Positions 38,465-48,320 of a stretch of DNA of 64,000 bases are shown here, in pieces (position 1 is the first letter of the stretch; each line of letters opens with the position of its first letter). The stretch comes from Bog-473 sp963738135. Its GTDB lineage: Bacteria > Actinomycetota > Acidimicrobiia > Acidimicrobiales > RAAP-2. The notes under the pieces were generated by a model that had not been told where the DNA came from, did no database searches, and was given only the letters and a program-made list of their open reading frames with translations. The stretch covers positions 682,001 to 746,000 of the forward strand of contig CAVTVK010000001.1 in NCBI GenBank assembly GCA_963738135.1, given 5' to 3'. The translations under genes and the position numbers were made by a program.

Positions 38465-39208
38465 ATGGAGTTGGACGGGAAGTTCGCGATCATCACCGGT
38501 GCAGCATCCGGAATGGCGAAAGCGTCGACGAGGGTGTTCGTTCGCGAGGGTGCCCGAGTACTTGCCGCCGACATCAGTGGTCGTCAGGAGGAGACCGCCG
38601 CCGAACTTGGCGACGCGGTCGTGCCGTTTCAGTGCGATGTCACCAAGGAAGACCAGGTGGAAGCGATGTTCGCGGCAGCGCTCGATGCCTTCGGACGCAT
38701 CGACGCCGTCCTGAACGTGGCCGGCATCGGCAGTGCTGGAGAGCTGGCAGACGTCTCGATGGACGAGTACGACCGAATCATGGATGCCGACTTGAGAAGC
38801 GTGATGCTCGGGACCAAACACGGCATCAGAGCGATGATCCCGAGGGGAGGTGGCGTCGTCCTGAACTGGTCATCGACCGGGGGGATGAACGCCACGCCAT
38901 TTCCAGTGAGCGTGTACTCAGCCGCTAAGGCCGGTGCCATCGCGCTCACCAAGGCGGCGGCCGTCGAATACGGCACCAAAGGCATTCGGGCCATTGCAAT
39001 CTGCCCTGGCTTCATCGAGACCGAAATGTCCGGAGGACCGGGAGCGGCGGCGCGGCATCCCCAGCTCGTGCAGGGCACTGCACTCAAGCGGGGCGGGCAG
39101 CCCGAGGAAGTGGCCGAACTGGCGTCGTTCCTTTGCTCGGATCGTGCGAGCTACATCACCGGTGCCGTAATCCCTGTCGACGGTGGGATGACCGCAACGC
39201 TGGCCTGA
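38465..39208 (+). CDS. Short-chain dehydrogenase/reductase
   Basis: 247 residues from ATG 38465, with GAGGAGGAG immediately upstream. Classical SDR features: cofactor motif TGAASGMA (last Gly replaced), DVTKEDQV, NVAGIG, catalytic Ser in NWSSTGG and YSAAK (Tyr and Lys), and CPGFIETEM. The Asp in AADISGRQ after the second strand favours NAD(H). It likely oxidises the alcohol made by the P450, or acts elsewhere in the same catabolic route. GC content is visibly lower than in core genes. Confidence 0.9.
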   Translation: MELDGKFAIITGAASGMAKASTRVFVREGARVLAADISGRQEETAAELGDAVVPFQCDVTKEDQVEAMFAAALDAFGRIDAVLNVAGIGSAGELADVSMDEYDRIMDADLRSVMLGTKHGIRAMIPRGGGVVLNWSSTGGMNATPFPVSVYSAAKAGAIALTKAAAVEYGTKGIRAIAICPGFIETEMSGGPGAAARHPQLVQGTALKRGGQPEEVAELASFLCSDRASYITGAVIPVDGGMTATLA

Positions 39209-39375
39209 AACTCCCAACGACCTGCCTAGGGGTCGGACTGCGTCTACCGAATCGTCACCTTGTTCTTTACTACGAGCACTTTCACAAGTCGGCAAGCGTG
39301 TGGCGCGCGGACGAGGTGATGGTGGGGCGGGGTGCTGGAGCTACCGCCGCTGCCCAGCGAAAACGAAGAGAAATG

Positions 39376-39447
<72 letters not shown>

Positions 39448-39527
39448 AAGGGTTGAGAAACAGACCCCGAACGATATCAGCGGCCCGCACTGCCTTCGTT
39501 GACTTCGCGCCCAGAATTCAGGCGTGA

Positions 39528-40883
39528 TCAGGACTCCTCGAGGTAGTCCCTCAACAGGTGGGCCGCATCGGGCCGGCGCAACTTGGCCAGGGTCTTGGAT
39601 TCGATCTGGCGCACACGCTCGCGGGTGACGCCGAACTCCCGGCCGACCTCTTCGAGCGTCCGGATCTTGCCGTCGTCGAGACCGAAGCGGAGACGGACGA
39701 CGTCCTGCTCCCGTTCGGACAGGTGTCCGAGCGCCTCGCGTACCGCCGCGTCGAGAAGCGAACGGGTTGCCGCATCGTCGGGGACAACCGCTCCCCTGTC
39801 TTCGATGAGGTCCGACAAGTTGAAGTCGTCCTCGTCGCCGACGGGCTGCTCCAACGAGACGGTGTCCTGGTTGATGCGAAGAATCTCCCGCACGCGCTCG
39901 ATCGGGAGCTCGACCCGATGCGCGACTTCCTCGATCGTCGGTTCCCGACCCAGTTCCTGCAGCAACTGTCGCTGTGCCCACACCACCTTGTTGATCGTCT
40001 CGACCATGTGCACCGGGATCCGGATGGTGCGGGCCTGGTCGGCGATCGCCCGCGTAATGGCCTGGCGGATCCACCACGTGGCGTAGGTCGAGAACTTGAA
40101 GCCCTTGGTGTGGTCGAACTTGTCGACCGCCCGCATCAATCCGAGGTTGCCTTCCTGAATCAGATCGAGGAAGGCCAAGCCGCGATTGCGGTACCGCTTG
40201 GCTATGGAGACGACCAGGCGCAGGTTCGCCTCAATGAGCTCGTCCTTCGCCTTGAGCCCGTTGCGCATGAGCCGCTTGTTCCGAGACACCCCTCCTGCAT
40301 CGAGCATGTCCTCTTCGGGTCCCTCACCGGCAAGGGCGAGCTCGTGGGCGGCCAACCGGGCCGCCGCCGCATTGCCCTCCTCGATTGTCTTGGCGATCTC
40401 GACCTCGAGCTCGGCGTTGAGCAGCGGAACCCGGCCGATCTCTTTCAGATACGTATGGACAGGGTCCTCGGAGCTGCCGCCGGAATCACCGCTGGAGGCG
40501 GTGCGCTTGCCATTGGACTCGCGCCGAGCATCCGCCCGCAGCGCGCCGTTCGACTTCGGAACGGCCCGCGGCGCCTCCGCCGGCGCCACCTCGACGACAA
40601 GATCTTCCTCTTCATCTGCGACGAGCGCGACGCCCTCCGCCGTCACCCGATCGATGAGCGTCGTCAGCACCTCGGGCGTGAGCTCGACGGTGTGCAGCGC
40701 CTCGATCAGCTCGGCTTGCGTCAGCTGCCCCTTGGCGCGTCCGGTGGCGAGGACTTTGTCGAAGTCGATCTGTGAAACGCCCGCTGGCAGCGCGACATGC
40801 GCAATCGACGCCAACGACACCGAGGGCGCGTCAGATGGTTCGACCTTGCCTTCGTCGATCGCCACCGCAGACTCTTCGCTCAC
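39528..40883 (-). CDS. sigA: Primary RNA polymerase sigma factor (RpoD/SigA type)
   Basis: 451 residues. An acidic, Ala-rich N-terminal region 1.1 is followed by region 1.2 (DPVHTYLKEIGRVPLL), region 2 (NLRLVVSIAKRYRNRGLAFLD; GFKFSTYATWWIRQAI), region 3 (IPVHMVETINK) and region 4 (LRFGLDDGKIRTLEEVG; GVTRERVRQIESKTL). These residues recognise -10 and -35 elements. The full set of regions and the immediately upstream dnaG gene (same strand, 19 bp) match the dnaG-rpoD arrangement of housekeeping sigma factors. Confidence 0.95.
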   Translation of the reverse strand: MSEESAVAIDEGKVEPSDAPSVSLASIAHVALPAGVSQIDFDKVLATGRAKGQLTQAELIEALHTVELTPEVLTTLIDRVTAEGVALVADEEEDLVVEVAPAEAPRAVPKSNGALRADARRESNGKRTASSGDSGGSSEDPVHTYLKEIGRVPLLNAELEVEIAKTIEEGNAAAARLAAHELALAGEGPEEDMLDAGGVSRNKRLMRNGLKAKDELIEANLRLVVSIAKRYRNRGLAFLDLIQEGNLGLMRAVDKFDHTKGFKFSTYATWWIRQAITRAIADQARTIRIPVHMVETINKVVWAQRQLLQELGREPTIEEVAHRVELPIERVREILRINQDTVSLEQPVGDEDDFNLSDLIEDRGAVVPDDAATRSLLDAAVREALGHLSEREQDVVRLRFGLDDGKIRTLEEVGREFGVTRERVRQIESKTLAKLRRPDAAHLLRDYLEES

Positions 40884-40902
40884 CCTCGACCTGCCAACGT
40901 CG

Positions 40903-42805
40903 TCACCCCTCGGGCTCCCTTTGAACCAACCACGCTACCAACCGGTCGGCGGCGTCGCGCCCAGATCCCGATTCTCCGAGTTCGGCCAGCCAGAGCTGCA
41001 CTTGTGTGGACTCCAGGGCCGCACGATCCTTGCCCGGGTCGTCACTCATGCGCGATTCGATCTCGATGTCGGTCAGCGCACGCTTCGCCGCGTCGCGCAG
41101 CATCACGACGACCACGGAGTCGACCGGATCGCCCAGGTCGGCGTCACCCGACATCGGCTCTTCGACTATGACGCGTCGCAACAGGCTTGCCACCTCCGGT
41201 GACGCGGTCTCGACTGCTTCGTGCACGCTGTCGTTCTCCAAGAGCGCAACAAACCCCTGGCGTTGCACGCGGTCGGTAAACAGGACGGCGTGCACACGAT
41301 CCACTACATCTTCGGGTCGGTGGACGGCCAACTTGAGCGCCTCGAGCCCCGGCCCAGGTCGCAGCGCCGTGGACAGGGCGGACCCGCCGCTCCCGCCATC
41401 AGGGGCCATCAGGTCCGCGTCATCCTCCGGGTAGTCGCGGGGCGGCGGCTCGTCCTGCGAACCCCGGGTGCGTCGGACCGGCTTCTCGGCCGGAGGGTTG
41501 GCGCGCAGGTAGTCGAGTCGCTCCCGGAGCTTGGCCGGGTCGACACGACAGCGGTCGGCGAGCTGCATGACGTACTGGTCGCGGACGAGGTCGTCGGGAT
41601 GCTCGGCCACCGCCGTCAGTGCCGCCTCGGCCGCCCGGGCCCTCCCCTCGGCCGTGGTCAGATCGCCTGCCAACAGCATGCGGTCAACCCGGAACTGGAG
41701 GAAGGGCCGCGCCTCTTTGATGGCTCGGGCCAGCGCCGTCGGATCGGTGCGGGCCAGCTCCCCAGGGTCGCTGCCACCAGGAAGGTCGGCCACGACCACG
41801 TCGACCTCGTGCTTGCGCTCCCATTCGTAGACGCGTGACGTCGCGCTCTGCCCGGCCGCGTCGGCGTCGTAGGCCAACACGATGCGCTTGGCGAAATTCC
41901 GCAGCAGTGTGAAGTGCTCCTCGGCCAATGCGGTACCGCAGGTGGCGACGGCCCACGGCACGCCGGCCTGGAACGAGCCGATGACGTCGGTGTAGCCCTC
42001 GCACACCACGACCTCGCCCTGCGCGATGACGCCCTTCTTGGCCCAATTCGAGCGCGTAGAGCGTCCGGCGTTTGGAATAGATCGGGGACTCCTGCGAATT
42101 CTTGTATTTGGGCTCGGGGCGGTCGGGCGGGGCCTGACCCGTCCGGGGCGGCAGGATGCGCCCACCGATCGCGACCGGACGCCCGGACGGGTCGCAGATC
42201 GGGAAGAGCACACGGGCCCGAAAGAAGTCCTGCACGCGGCCGCGCCGGTTGACGAACCCGAGACCGGCGTCGGACAGCACGTTCTCGGGCAGCTTGAGTG
42301 CCGTGGCCATGGCGTCCCAGTCGTCCGGCGCCCAACCCAGGCGGAACTGCCGGACGATCTCGCCGTCGTAGCCGCGGGAGCGGAGATAGTCACGGGCGGG
42401 GCCGGCGTCGGGTGAGCGCAGGAGTCGTTGGTGGTACCACTCGACGGCCCGCTCCATGGCGTCGAGCAATTCGGAGCGGCGCTTGTGATCGCGCCCCATC
42501 TCCTGGTCCTCGTGCAGGGTGATGCCGGCCCGGTCGGCCAGGAACCGGACGGCGTCGACAAAATCGAGGTGGTCCATGGCCCGCACAAAGGTGATGGCGT
42601 CGCCGGACTCCTGGCAGCCGAAGCAGTAGTAGAAGCCCTCCTCGGCGTTCACGCTGAACGAGGGCGACTTCTCCGTGTGGAAAGGACACAGCCCGACCCA
42701 GCGCCGGCCAACCTTCTTCAGGGCGGCGTGCTCGCTGATCAGCTGCACGATGTCCGTGGCCGCCCGGACCTGGGCTACTTCCTCGTCCGGTATCCCCACA
42801 GGCAC
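40903..42805 (-). CDS. dnaG: DNA primase (one frame break)
   Basis: About 630 residues. The CHC2 zinc-binding domain has CPFHTEKSPSF and YYCFGCQESGDA. The Toprim core has VVCEGYTDVIG and YDADAAGQ. A C-terminal helicase-interaction region follows. The frame breaks near 42046-42052, where TLYAL should continue to NWAKKGVIAQGE; removing one base restores it, so this essential gene is probably intact in the organism. It starts at GTG 42805. It makes RNA primers for the replisome and is read together with sigA. Confidence 0.93.
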
Positions 42806-42870
42806 GACGGTACCGCGGTGGTGTCGTCACTCCGTCCGGACCAGAGACCCTTCTGGCCTAGCTTCGACCC

Positions 42871-43101
42871 ATGGCCGTCACCATTTACGGCGTCTGTGCC
42901 CTGACCTTCATGATGGGCATGTACGCCTTGGAGGCGCGGGGCCGGGGCTTCGTCCTGGCCTTCGCCCTCGGTTGTGCCCTGTCCAGCTCCTACGGCTTCT
43001 TGTCCGGAGCCTGGCCCTTCGGTGTCGTCGAGGCGGTCTGGACCCTCATTGCGCTGCGGCGCTACATCCTCGCCGGGCGCTCCGAGGACGCCACCTCGTA
43101 G
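42871..43101 (+). CDS. Small two-helix membrane protein
   Basis: 76 residues. Two or three hydrophobic segments (AVTIYGVCALTFMMGMYALE; FVLAFALGCALSSSYGFL; VVEAVWTLIALRRYI) suggest a small integral membrane protein. I do not recognise a family name, though unnamed proteins of this size and shape with VVEAVW..IALRRY endings are common. It is divergent from dnaG and convergent with ppdK. Confidence 0.65.
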   Translation: MAVTIYGVCALTFMMGMYALEARGRGFVLAFALGCALSSSYGFLSGAWPFGVVEAVWTLIALRRYILAGRSEDATS

Positions 43102-43116
43102 CGGGCGGCGGCCCGC
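43101..43116. terminator. GC hairpin between convergent genes
   Basis: GCGGGC-GGCG-GCCCGC forms a perfect 6-bp stem exactly between the stop of the small membrane protein and the stop of ppdK. It could serve both directions. Confidence 0.45.
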
Positions 43117-43121
43117 AAGGC

Positions 43122-45794
43122 CTACTCCTTCTCGGCCAGGACGGCTTGGGCGGCGGCCAGCCGGGCCACCGGGACCCGGAAGGGCGAGCAGCTCACGTAG
43201 TCGAGCCCGGCGTCGTAGAAGAGGCCGATCGACTGGGGGTCTCCCCCGTGCTCGCCGCACACGCCGACCTTCAGACTTGGGCGCGTGGCCCGGCCCCGCT
43301 CGGTCCCGAGGCGCACGAGCTCGCCGACGCCGTCGAAGTCGACGACGTCGAACGGGTTGCGCGGCAGGAGGCCGAGTTCGAGGTAGGCGTTCATCATGCG
43401 ACCCTCGACGTCGTCGCGCGAGAAGCCGAAGGTCATCTGGGTCAGGTCGTTGGTCCCGAAGGAGAAGAAGTCGGCCACCTCGGCGATCTCGGCGGCTCGC
43501 AGTGCGGCGCGGGGCGTCTCGATCATGGTACCGATGGTCACCTCGAGCTTGCCCCGCTTGGCCGCGGCGGCCTTGGCTCCCTGGGAGGGACGCGGCGCCG
43601 GCTCCTTGTTCACGTCAGCGACCGCGTCCTCGACCCAGCCCCGGGCCAGCGCCAGCTCGGCTCGCGCCACGGTCAGCGGGATCATGATCTCGACGATGGG
43701 GTGCCCGCCGTCGGCCACCCGCTGCCGGGCGGCCTCCATCAATGCCCGCACCTGCATGGCGTAGAGGCCGGGCTTGATCACCCCGAGGCGCACACCCCGG
43801 GTCCCGAGCATGGGGTTGGCCTCTTTCCAGGACAGCGCGGCGTCGTAGAGCCGGCGCTCCTCGGGGTTCAGCCCGACGGTGGCCTCCTTGTGGGCCAGCT
43901 CCTCGGTGGAGGGCAGGAATTCGTGCAACGGCGGGTCGAGCAGGCGCACCGTGACCGGCAACCCGTCCATGGCGGCGAGGATGGCGATGAAGTCCTCGCG
44001 CTGGACGAGGCGCAACTCCTCGAGGGCCTCTGCTTCCTCATCCGGCGTCTGAGCAAGGATCATGCGGCGCACGACGGGCAGGCGGTCCTCACCCAGGAAC
44101 ATGTGCTCGGTACGGCACAGGCCGATTCCCTCGGCGCCCAGATTGCGCGCGTTGGCGGCGTCGTCTCCGGTGTCGGCGTTGGCTCGCACGGCCAGCTTGC
44201 CCTTGCGGATGACATCGGCCCAGGACAGCACGGTGTCGAAGGCGGCGGGCGGCTTGGCCGCCGTGAGCGGCACCTCTCCGGCCACGACGATGCCCGCTCC
44301 CCCGTCGAGCGAGACCCAGTCCCCCTCGTTGAGCGTGACGCCGTTGGCCGTCACCTGGCGATCGCCGATCCGGAGGACCTCGGCGCCCACAACGGCGGGC
44401 TTGCCCCAGCCGCGGGCCACGACGGCCGCATGGCTGACCAAACCGCCCCGCGCCGTGAGGATCCCCTCGGAGGCGAGCATGCCGTGGACGTCCTCGGGTG
44501 AGGTCTCGCTGCGCACCAGCACCACCGCCTCGCCGCGCTCGGCTGCGGCGGCGGCGTCGTTGGCCGTGAAGTAGATGCGACCGACCGCGGCGCCGGGGCT
44601 GGCACCGAGACCCTTGGCCCAGACGGCGTAGCCGGAGCTGGCGAACTGGGGGTGCAGGACGGAGTCGAGGTGGTCCTCGGTGATGCGGGACACAGCCTCG
44701 GCCTTGGAGATCCCGAGGTCGCTCGGGCGCACCATGTCCACCGCCATCTTCAGCGCGGCCGCACCGGTGCGCTTGCCCACCCGGGTCTGAAGCATCCAGA
44801 GCTTGCCCTGGTCGATGGTGAACTCCGTGTCGCACATGTCCTGGTAGTGGCCCTCGAGCCGAGTGAAGATCTTGAGGAGCTCGCCGTGCACCTTGGGGAA
44901 CTGCCTCTTGAGCTCGGAGATGGGCTCGGTGTTACGGATACCGGCCACGACGTCCTCGCCCTGTGCGTTGACGAGGAAGTCGCCATAGGCGCCCTTGGTG
45001 CCGGTCGCGGGGTCGCGGGTGAAGCCGACGCCGGTGCCCGAGTTGTCGTCGCGATTGCCGAAGACCATGGCCTGCACGTTGACGGCGGTGCCGAGGTCGT
45101 GGGCGATGCGCTCCCGGTCGCGGTAGGCAATGGCGCGGGGGCCGTTCCAGCTGCGGAACACGGCCTCGATGGCACCGCGCAGCTGCTCGGTGGGCTTCTG
45201 GGGGAAGGGCTTGCCGGTGTGACGCTCCACGATCTGCTGGTAGGAGTCGACGAGGTATCGCAACAGCTCCGTCGGCACCTTGGCATCCGAGGTTGTCCCC
45301 GCCAGCTCCTTGGCGGCGTCGAAGAGCGAGTCGAATTCCTCGCCGGGCAGCTCCAGGACGATGCGGGCGTACATGGCGATGAAGCGCCGGTAGGAGTCGA
45401 AGGCGAAGCGCTCGTCCCCGGTCTGCTTAGCCAGGCCCTCCACGGACTCGTCGTTGAGGCCCAGGTTGAGGACCGTGTCCATCATGCCGGGCATGGAGAA
45501 CTTGGCACCCGAGCGCACCGACACGAGCAACGGATCGGTGGCATCGCCGATCGTCTTTCCCATCGCCTTCTCGAGCCTGGCGCGGGCACCCGCCACCTCG
45601 GCGTCGAGCTCCTTGGGCCAGCCGCCGGCCATGTAGGCACGGCAGGCGTCGGTCGAAATGGTGAAGCCGGGAGGCACCGGGAGCTGGAGTACCGACGTCA
45701 TCTCGGCCAGGTTGGCACCCTTGCCACCGAGGAGGTCCTTGAGCTCCATGGGCGGACGGGCGTGCGTGTGGTCGAAATCGAAGACGAACGGCAT
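43122..45794 (-). CDS. ppdK: Pyruvate, phosphate dikinase
   Basis: 890 residues from ATG 45794 (AAGGAGG 4-5 nt upstream). The N-terminal ATP-grasp part has KGANLAEM, SVRSGAKFSMPGMMDT and NRDDNSGTGVGFTRDP. The swivelling phosphohistidine domain has GGLVSHAAVVARGWGKP. The C-terminal TIM barrel has GVCGEHGGDP with the catalytic Cys. It interconverts pyruvate, ATP and Pi with PEP, AMP and PPi. The length is standard for the family. It stands alone; a MarR gene ends 109 bp upstream on the same strand. Confidence 0.96.
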   Translation of the reverse strand: MPFVFDFDHTHARPPMELKDLLGGKGANLAEMTSVLQLPVPPGFTISTDACRAYMAGGWPKELDAEVAGARARLEKAMGKTIGDATDPLLVSVRSGAKFSMPGMMDTVLNLGLNDESVEGLAKQTGDERFAFDSYRRFIAMYARIVLELPGEEFDSLFDAAKELAGTTSDAKVPTELLRYLVDSYQQIVERHTGKPFPQKPTEQLRGAIEAVFRSWNGPRAIAYRDRERIAHDLGTAVNVQAMVFGNRDDNSGTGVGFTRDPATGTKGAYGDFLVNAQGEDVVAGIRNTEPISELKRQFPKVHGELLKIFTRLEGHYQDMCDTEFTIDQGKLWMLQTRVGKRTGAAALKMAVDMVRPSDLGISKAEAVSRITEDHLDSVLHPQFASSGYAVWAKGLGASPGAAVGRIYFTANDAAAAAERGEAVVLVRSETSPEDVHGMLASEGILTARGGLVSHAAVVARGWGKPAVVGAEVLRIGDRQVTANGVTLNEGDWVSLDGGAGIVVAGEVPLTAAKPPAAFDTVLSWADVIRKGKLAVRANADTGDDAANARNLGAEGIGLCRTEHMFLGEDRLPVVRRMILAQTPDEEAEALEELRLVQREDFIAILAAMDGLPVTVRLLDPPLHEFLPSTEELAHKEATVGLNPEERRLYDAALSWKEANPMLGTRGVRLGVIKPGLYAMQVRALMEAARQRVADGGHPIVEIMIPLTVARAELALARGWVEDAVADVNKEPAPRPSQGAKAAAAKRGKLEVTIGTMIETPRAALRAAEIAEVADFFSFGTNDLTQMTFGFSRDDVEGRMMNAYLELGLLPRNPFDVVDFDGVGELVRLGTERGRATRPSLKVGVCGEHGGDPQSIGLFYDAGLDYVSCSPFRVPVARLAAAQAVLAEKE

Positions 45795-45903
45795 CGGGCC
45801 TCCTTGCCCTGGACGGGCGAACCGCGGGGCGAAGCGCAGCCGCTCGAACTGATTGCCCCTCCCAATTTGGGACGGGCCAACGCAGCCTAGTTTCCTTCCG
45901 GCG

Positions 45904-46398
45904 TTACTCCGATGCGTCCGACGGCCCGACATCGCCCTTTGCCGCACCGGCGACCTGGCGCTGGAAGACCTCTTTTGCCTGGCGCATGAAGTCGCGCACG
46001 ATGGCGAGCTCGTCGGCCTTGAAGCGCTGGGCCACCAGGCGCATCTCCTCGGCGACGGGTTGCTGCAGGCCGTCCAGGCGCTGCCGGGCCTCCGGGACGA
46101 TCTCCACCCAGACGCGGCGCCGGTCCTCGGTGTCGCGCCGCCGCGTCACCATGCCCGCTTCTTCGAGTCGGTCGAGGATGAAGGTCACCGCCCCGGTCGT
46201 CAGCCCGCTCTCCTCAGCGAGGCGGCCCGCGGTGAGCGGGCCGAGGCGACCGACCAGCTCGAGGCAGCGCGTGTCGGTCCGGCTCAGTTTCAGCTGCTTG
46301 GACAGGCCCTCGTCGAACTCGGTGGCGGCGCCGAGATACCCCATGATCTCGGCGCGCAACTGCTGGCCCAGCTCCGATCGAGACCATTGTCTTGACAC
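45904..46398 (-). CDS. MarR-family transcriptional regulator
   Basis: 164 residues from GTG 46398 (VSRQWSRSELGQQL); a TTG at 46431 is the longer option but runs across the divergent promoter. The winged HTH is RLGPLTAGRLAEESGLTTGAVTFILDRLEEAG with wing MVTRRRDTEDRRRVWVEI. It is divergent from the DrrAB-type exporter, with an AACTT-N7-AAGTT inverted repeat in the shared promoter, so it most likely represses the exporter and itself in the absence of a ligand. Confidence 0.88.
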   Translation of the reverse strand: MSRQWSRSELGQQLRAEIMGYLGAATEFDEGLSKQLKLSRTDTRCLELVGRLGPLTAGRLAEESGLTTGAVTFILDRLEEAGMVTRRRDTEDRRRVWVEIVPEARQRLDGLQQPVAEEMRLVAQRFKADELAIVRDFMRQAKEVFQRQVAGAAKGDVGPSDASE

Positions 46399-46421
46399 GT
46401 AAATAACTTTATCACTAAGTT
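46392..46421 (+). promoter_or_regulatory. Promoter with overlapping MarR operator
   Basis: TTGACA (46392-46397), an 18-bp spacer and TAAGTT (46416-46421) lie just before the ATG at 46431, which would make the exporter mRNA leaderless or almost so. The inverted repeat AACTT (46405-46409) / AAGTT (46417-46421) overlaps the spacer and -10, as expected for a repressor site. The region is clearly more AT-rich than its surroundings. Confidence 0.65.
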
Positions 46422-46430
46422 TCTTTGGCA

Positions 46431-47480
46431 ATGGCTAATTCTTCGCACGCAGACCTGGCGGTGGAAGCGCACGATCTCGTGAAGGTCTTCCCCCGCGGCA
46501 ACGTCCGCGCCCTCGACGGGGTCTCCCTCGAAGTGGAGGCAGGCACCGTCCTCGGACTGCTCGGCCCCAACGGCGCGGGCAAGACGACGGTTGTGCGCAT
46601 CCTCTCGACGATCCTCGGACCCGACTCCGGACGCGCCTCGGTGCTCGGTCACGACGTGGTGGCCCAGGCCGAAGCCGTGCGCCGCATCATCGGTCTCGCC
46701 GGTCAGTACGCCGCCGTGGACGAGAACCTGACCGGTCGGGAGAACATCCACATGGTGGCTCGCCTCTCCCACCTGAGCCGCAAGGTGGCGGCTCGGCGGG
46801 CCAACGAGCTGCTCGAAGAGTTCGGCTTGACCAATGCAGGCGACCGGGTGCTGAAGACCTATTCGGGCGGCATGCGCCGACGATTGGACCTCGCCGCGGC
46901 GCTGGTGGCCAACCCCCCCATCCTCTTCCTCGACGAACCGACCACGGGCTTGGATCCACAGAGCCGTCAGGGCCTCTGGGTGGCGATTGAGGAGCTCGTG
47001 CGTGAGGGCACGACGGTGCTGTTGACCACCCAGTACCTCGAGGAGGCCGACCGGCTGGCCCGAGACATCGTGGTGATCGACCATGGACGCGTCATCGCGG
47101 AGGGCACACCGGCCCAGCTCAAGGCCGACCTGGGGACCTCGGTCGTGTCGGTCACACTGGGCGAACGCGACGCGGTGGAACGAGCGGTCGAGTTGCTCTC
47201 GCCGCTCTCGGAGAAGCCTCCCCTGGTCGAGAACCTCATCGTCGAGTTGACGGTGAACGACGGCCCCAAAGCCGGCGCCGACGTGCTGCGCTCCCTCGAC
47301 GCGGCAGAGATCACCATCGCCGGCCTGGCGCTGCGCGAGCCGAGCCTCGACGACGTGTTCCTCAGCCTCACCGGCCACAAGACGACCATCGAAGAGGACG
47401 AGGCGGACGCGGCCGCACCGAAGAGAGGGTTCGGCCGGGGACGCAAGACGAACGTGACCGACGGGAAGGATGCCGCATGA
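46431..47480 (+). CDS. DrrA-type ABC exporter ATP-binding protein
   Basis: 349 residues. Walker A GPNGAGKTT, signature YSGGMRRRLD, Walker B ILFLDEPTTGLDP and TTQYLEEADRLA match the daunorubicin-resistance (DrrA/CcmA) type, as do the C-terminal segments around EPSLDDVFLSLTGH. No ribosome-binding site precedes the ATG. It is coupled to the permease by a 4-bp overlap and controlled from the MarR-bound promoter. It is predicted to power export of a drug or lipid-like compound. Confidence 0.92.
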   Translation: MANSSHADLAVEAHDLVKVFPRGNVRALDGVSLEVEAGTVLGLLGPNGAGKTTVVRILSTILGPDSGRASVLGHDVVAQAEAVRRIIGLAGQYAAVDENLTGRENIHMVARLSHLSRKVAARRANELLEEFGLTNAGDRVLKTYSGGMRRRLDLAAALVANPPILFLDEPTTGLDPQSRQGLWVAIEELVREGTTVLLTTQYLEEADRLARDIVVIDHGRVIAEGTPAQLKADLGTSVVSVTLGERDAVERAVELLSPLSEKPPLVENLIVELTVNDGPKAGADVLRSLDAAEITIAGLALREPSLDDVFLSLTGHKTTIEEDEADAAAPKRGFGRGRKTNVTDGKDAA

Positions 47481-48298
47481 CGACGACACTCATCGCACCG
47501 GTACGCGTGGACCGACCCAGCCAGGGCAGCCGCCTGTCGTGGGCCGTGTCGGACGTCATCACCATGGCCAAGCGCAACATCCTGGCGGTCCTCCGGACGC
47601 CCGAGGCGCTGTTCTTCACCACGTTGCAGCCCATCATGTTCACGCTGCTCTTCACCTACGTCTTCGGCGGGGCCATCCACGTCCCGGGCGGCCACTACAT
47701 CCAGTTCCTGATGCCAGGGATCTTCGTGCAGACGGTCATCTTCGGCGCCATGAGCTCTTCGGCCGGCCTGGCGGAGGACCTGCACAAGGGCATCATCGAG
47801 CGCTTCCGTGCCCTCCCGATGAGCCGATCCGCCGTGCTGGCCGGCCGCACCACCTCCGACCTGGTCCGCAACGTCTTCGTCGTGGCGCTGATCACGATCG
47901 TCGGCTACGCCGTGGGCTTCCGCATCGGGACCAACTTCCTGCTGTTCATCTGCGGGGCGCTGGTGATCCTGTTCTTCGCCTACGCGTTGAGTTGGGGCTT
48001 CGCCTACATCGGGCTCTCGGCGCCCAACGCGGAGACGGCACAGGTCATGGTCTTCCCGCTCATCTTCCCGCTGCTCTTCGCCTCGTCGGCCTTCGTCCCG
48101 GTGGCCTCCATGCCCGGCTGGCTCCAGGCCTTCGCCGAGCACCAACCGGTGACACAGGTGGTGGACGCGGCGCGGTCGCTGATGGTCGGCGGCGTCCTCC
48201 ACGACTCGGGCGCCGTGTGGTCGGCTCTCTTGTGGTCTGTGGGGCTGCTGGCGGTCCTGGCGCCGATCGCGGTGCGCAAGTACCGCAAGGTGGCCTGA
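47477..48298 (+). CDS. DrrB-type ABC exporter permease
   Basis: 273 residues of the ABC2 membrane family: RNILAVLRTPEALFFTTLQPIMFTL at the first helix, QFLMPGIFVQTVIFG, and GIIERFRALPMSRSAVLAGR before a cluster of helices, then FASSAFVPVASMPGWLQ. This is the classic DrrB layout with six predicted helices. It forms the channel for the preceding ATPase. It converges with glyS 9 bp apart, with a CCGGCG/CGCCGG stem (48301-48320) at the junction. Confidence 0.92.
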   Translation: MTTTLIAPVRVDRPSQGSRLSWAVSDVITMAKRNILAVLRTPEALFFTTLQPIMFTLLFTYVFGGAIHVPGGHYIQFLMPGIFVQTVIFGAMSSSAGLAEDLHKGIIERFRALPMSRSAVLAGRTTSDLVRNVFVVALITIVGYAVGFRIGTNFLLFICGALVILFFAYALSWGFAYIGLSAPNAETAQVMVFPLIFPLLFASSAFVPVASMPGWLQAFAEHQPVTQVVDAARSLMVGGVLHDSGAVWSALLWSVGLLAVLAPIAVRKYRKVA

Positions 48299-48300
48299 GG

Positions 48301-48320
48301 CCGGCGCTATTCCTCGCCGG
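48301..48320. terminator. Hairpin at drrB-like/glyS convergent ends
   Basis: CCGGCG (48301-48306) pairs with CGCCGG (48315-48320). It overlaps the last codons of glyS, so its role as a terminator is uncertain. Confidence 0.35.
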
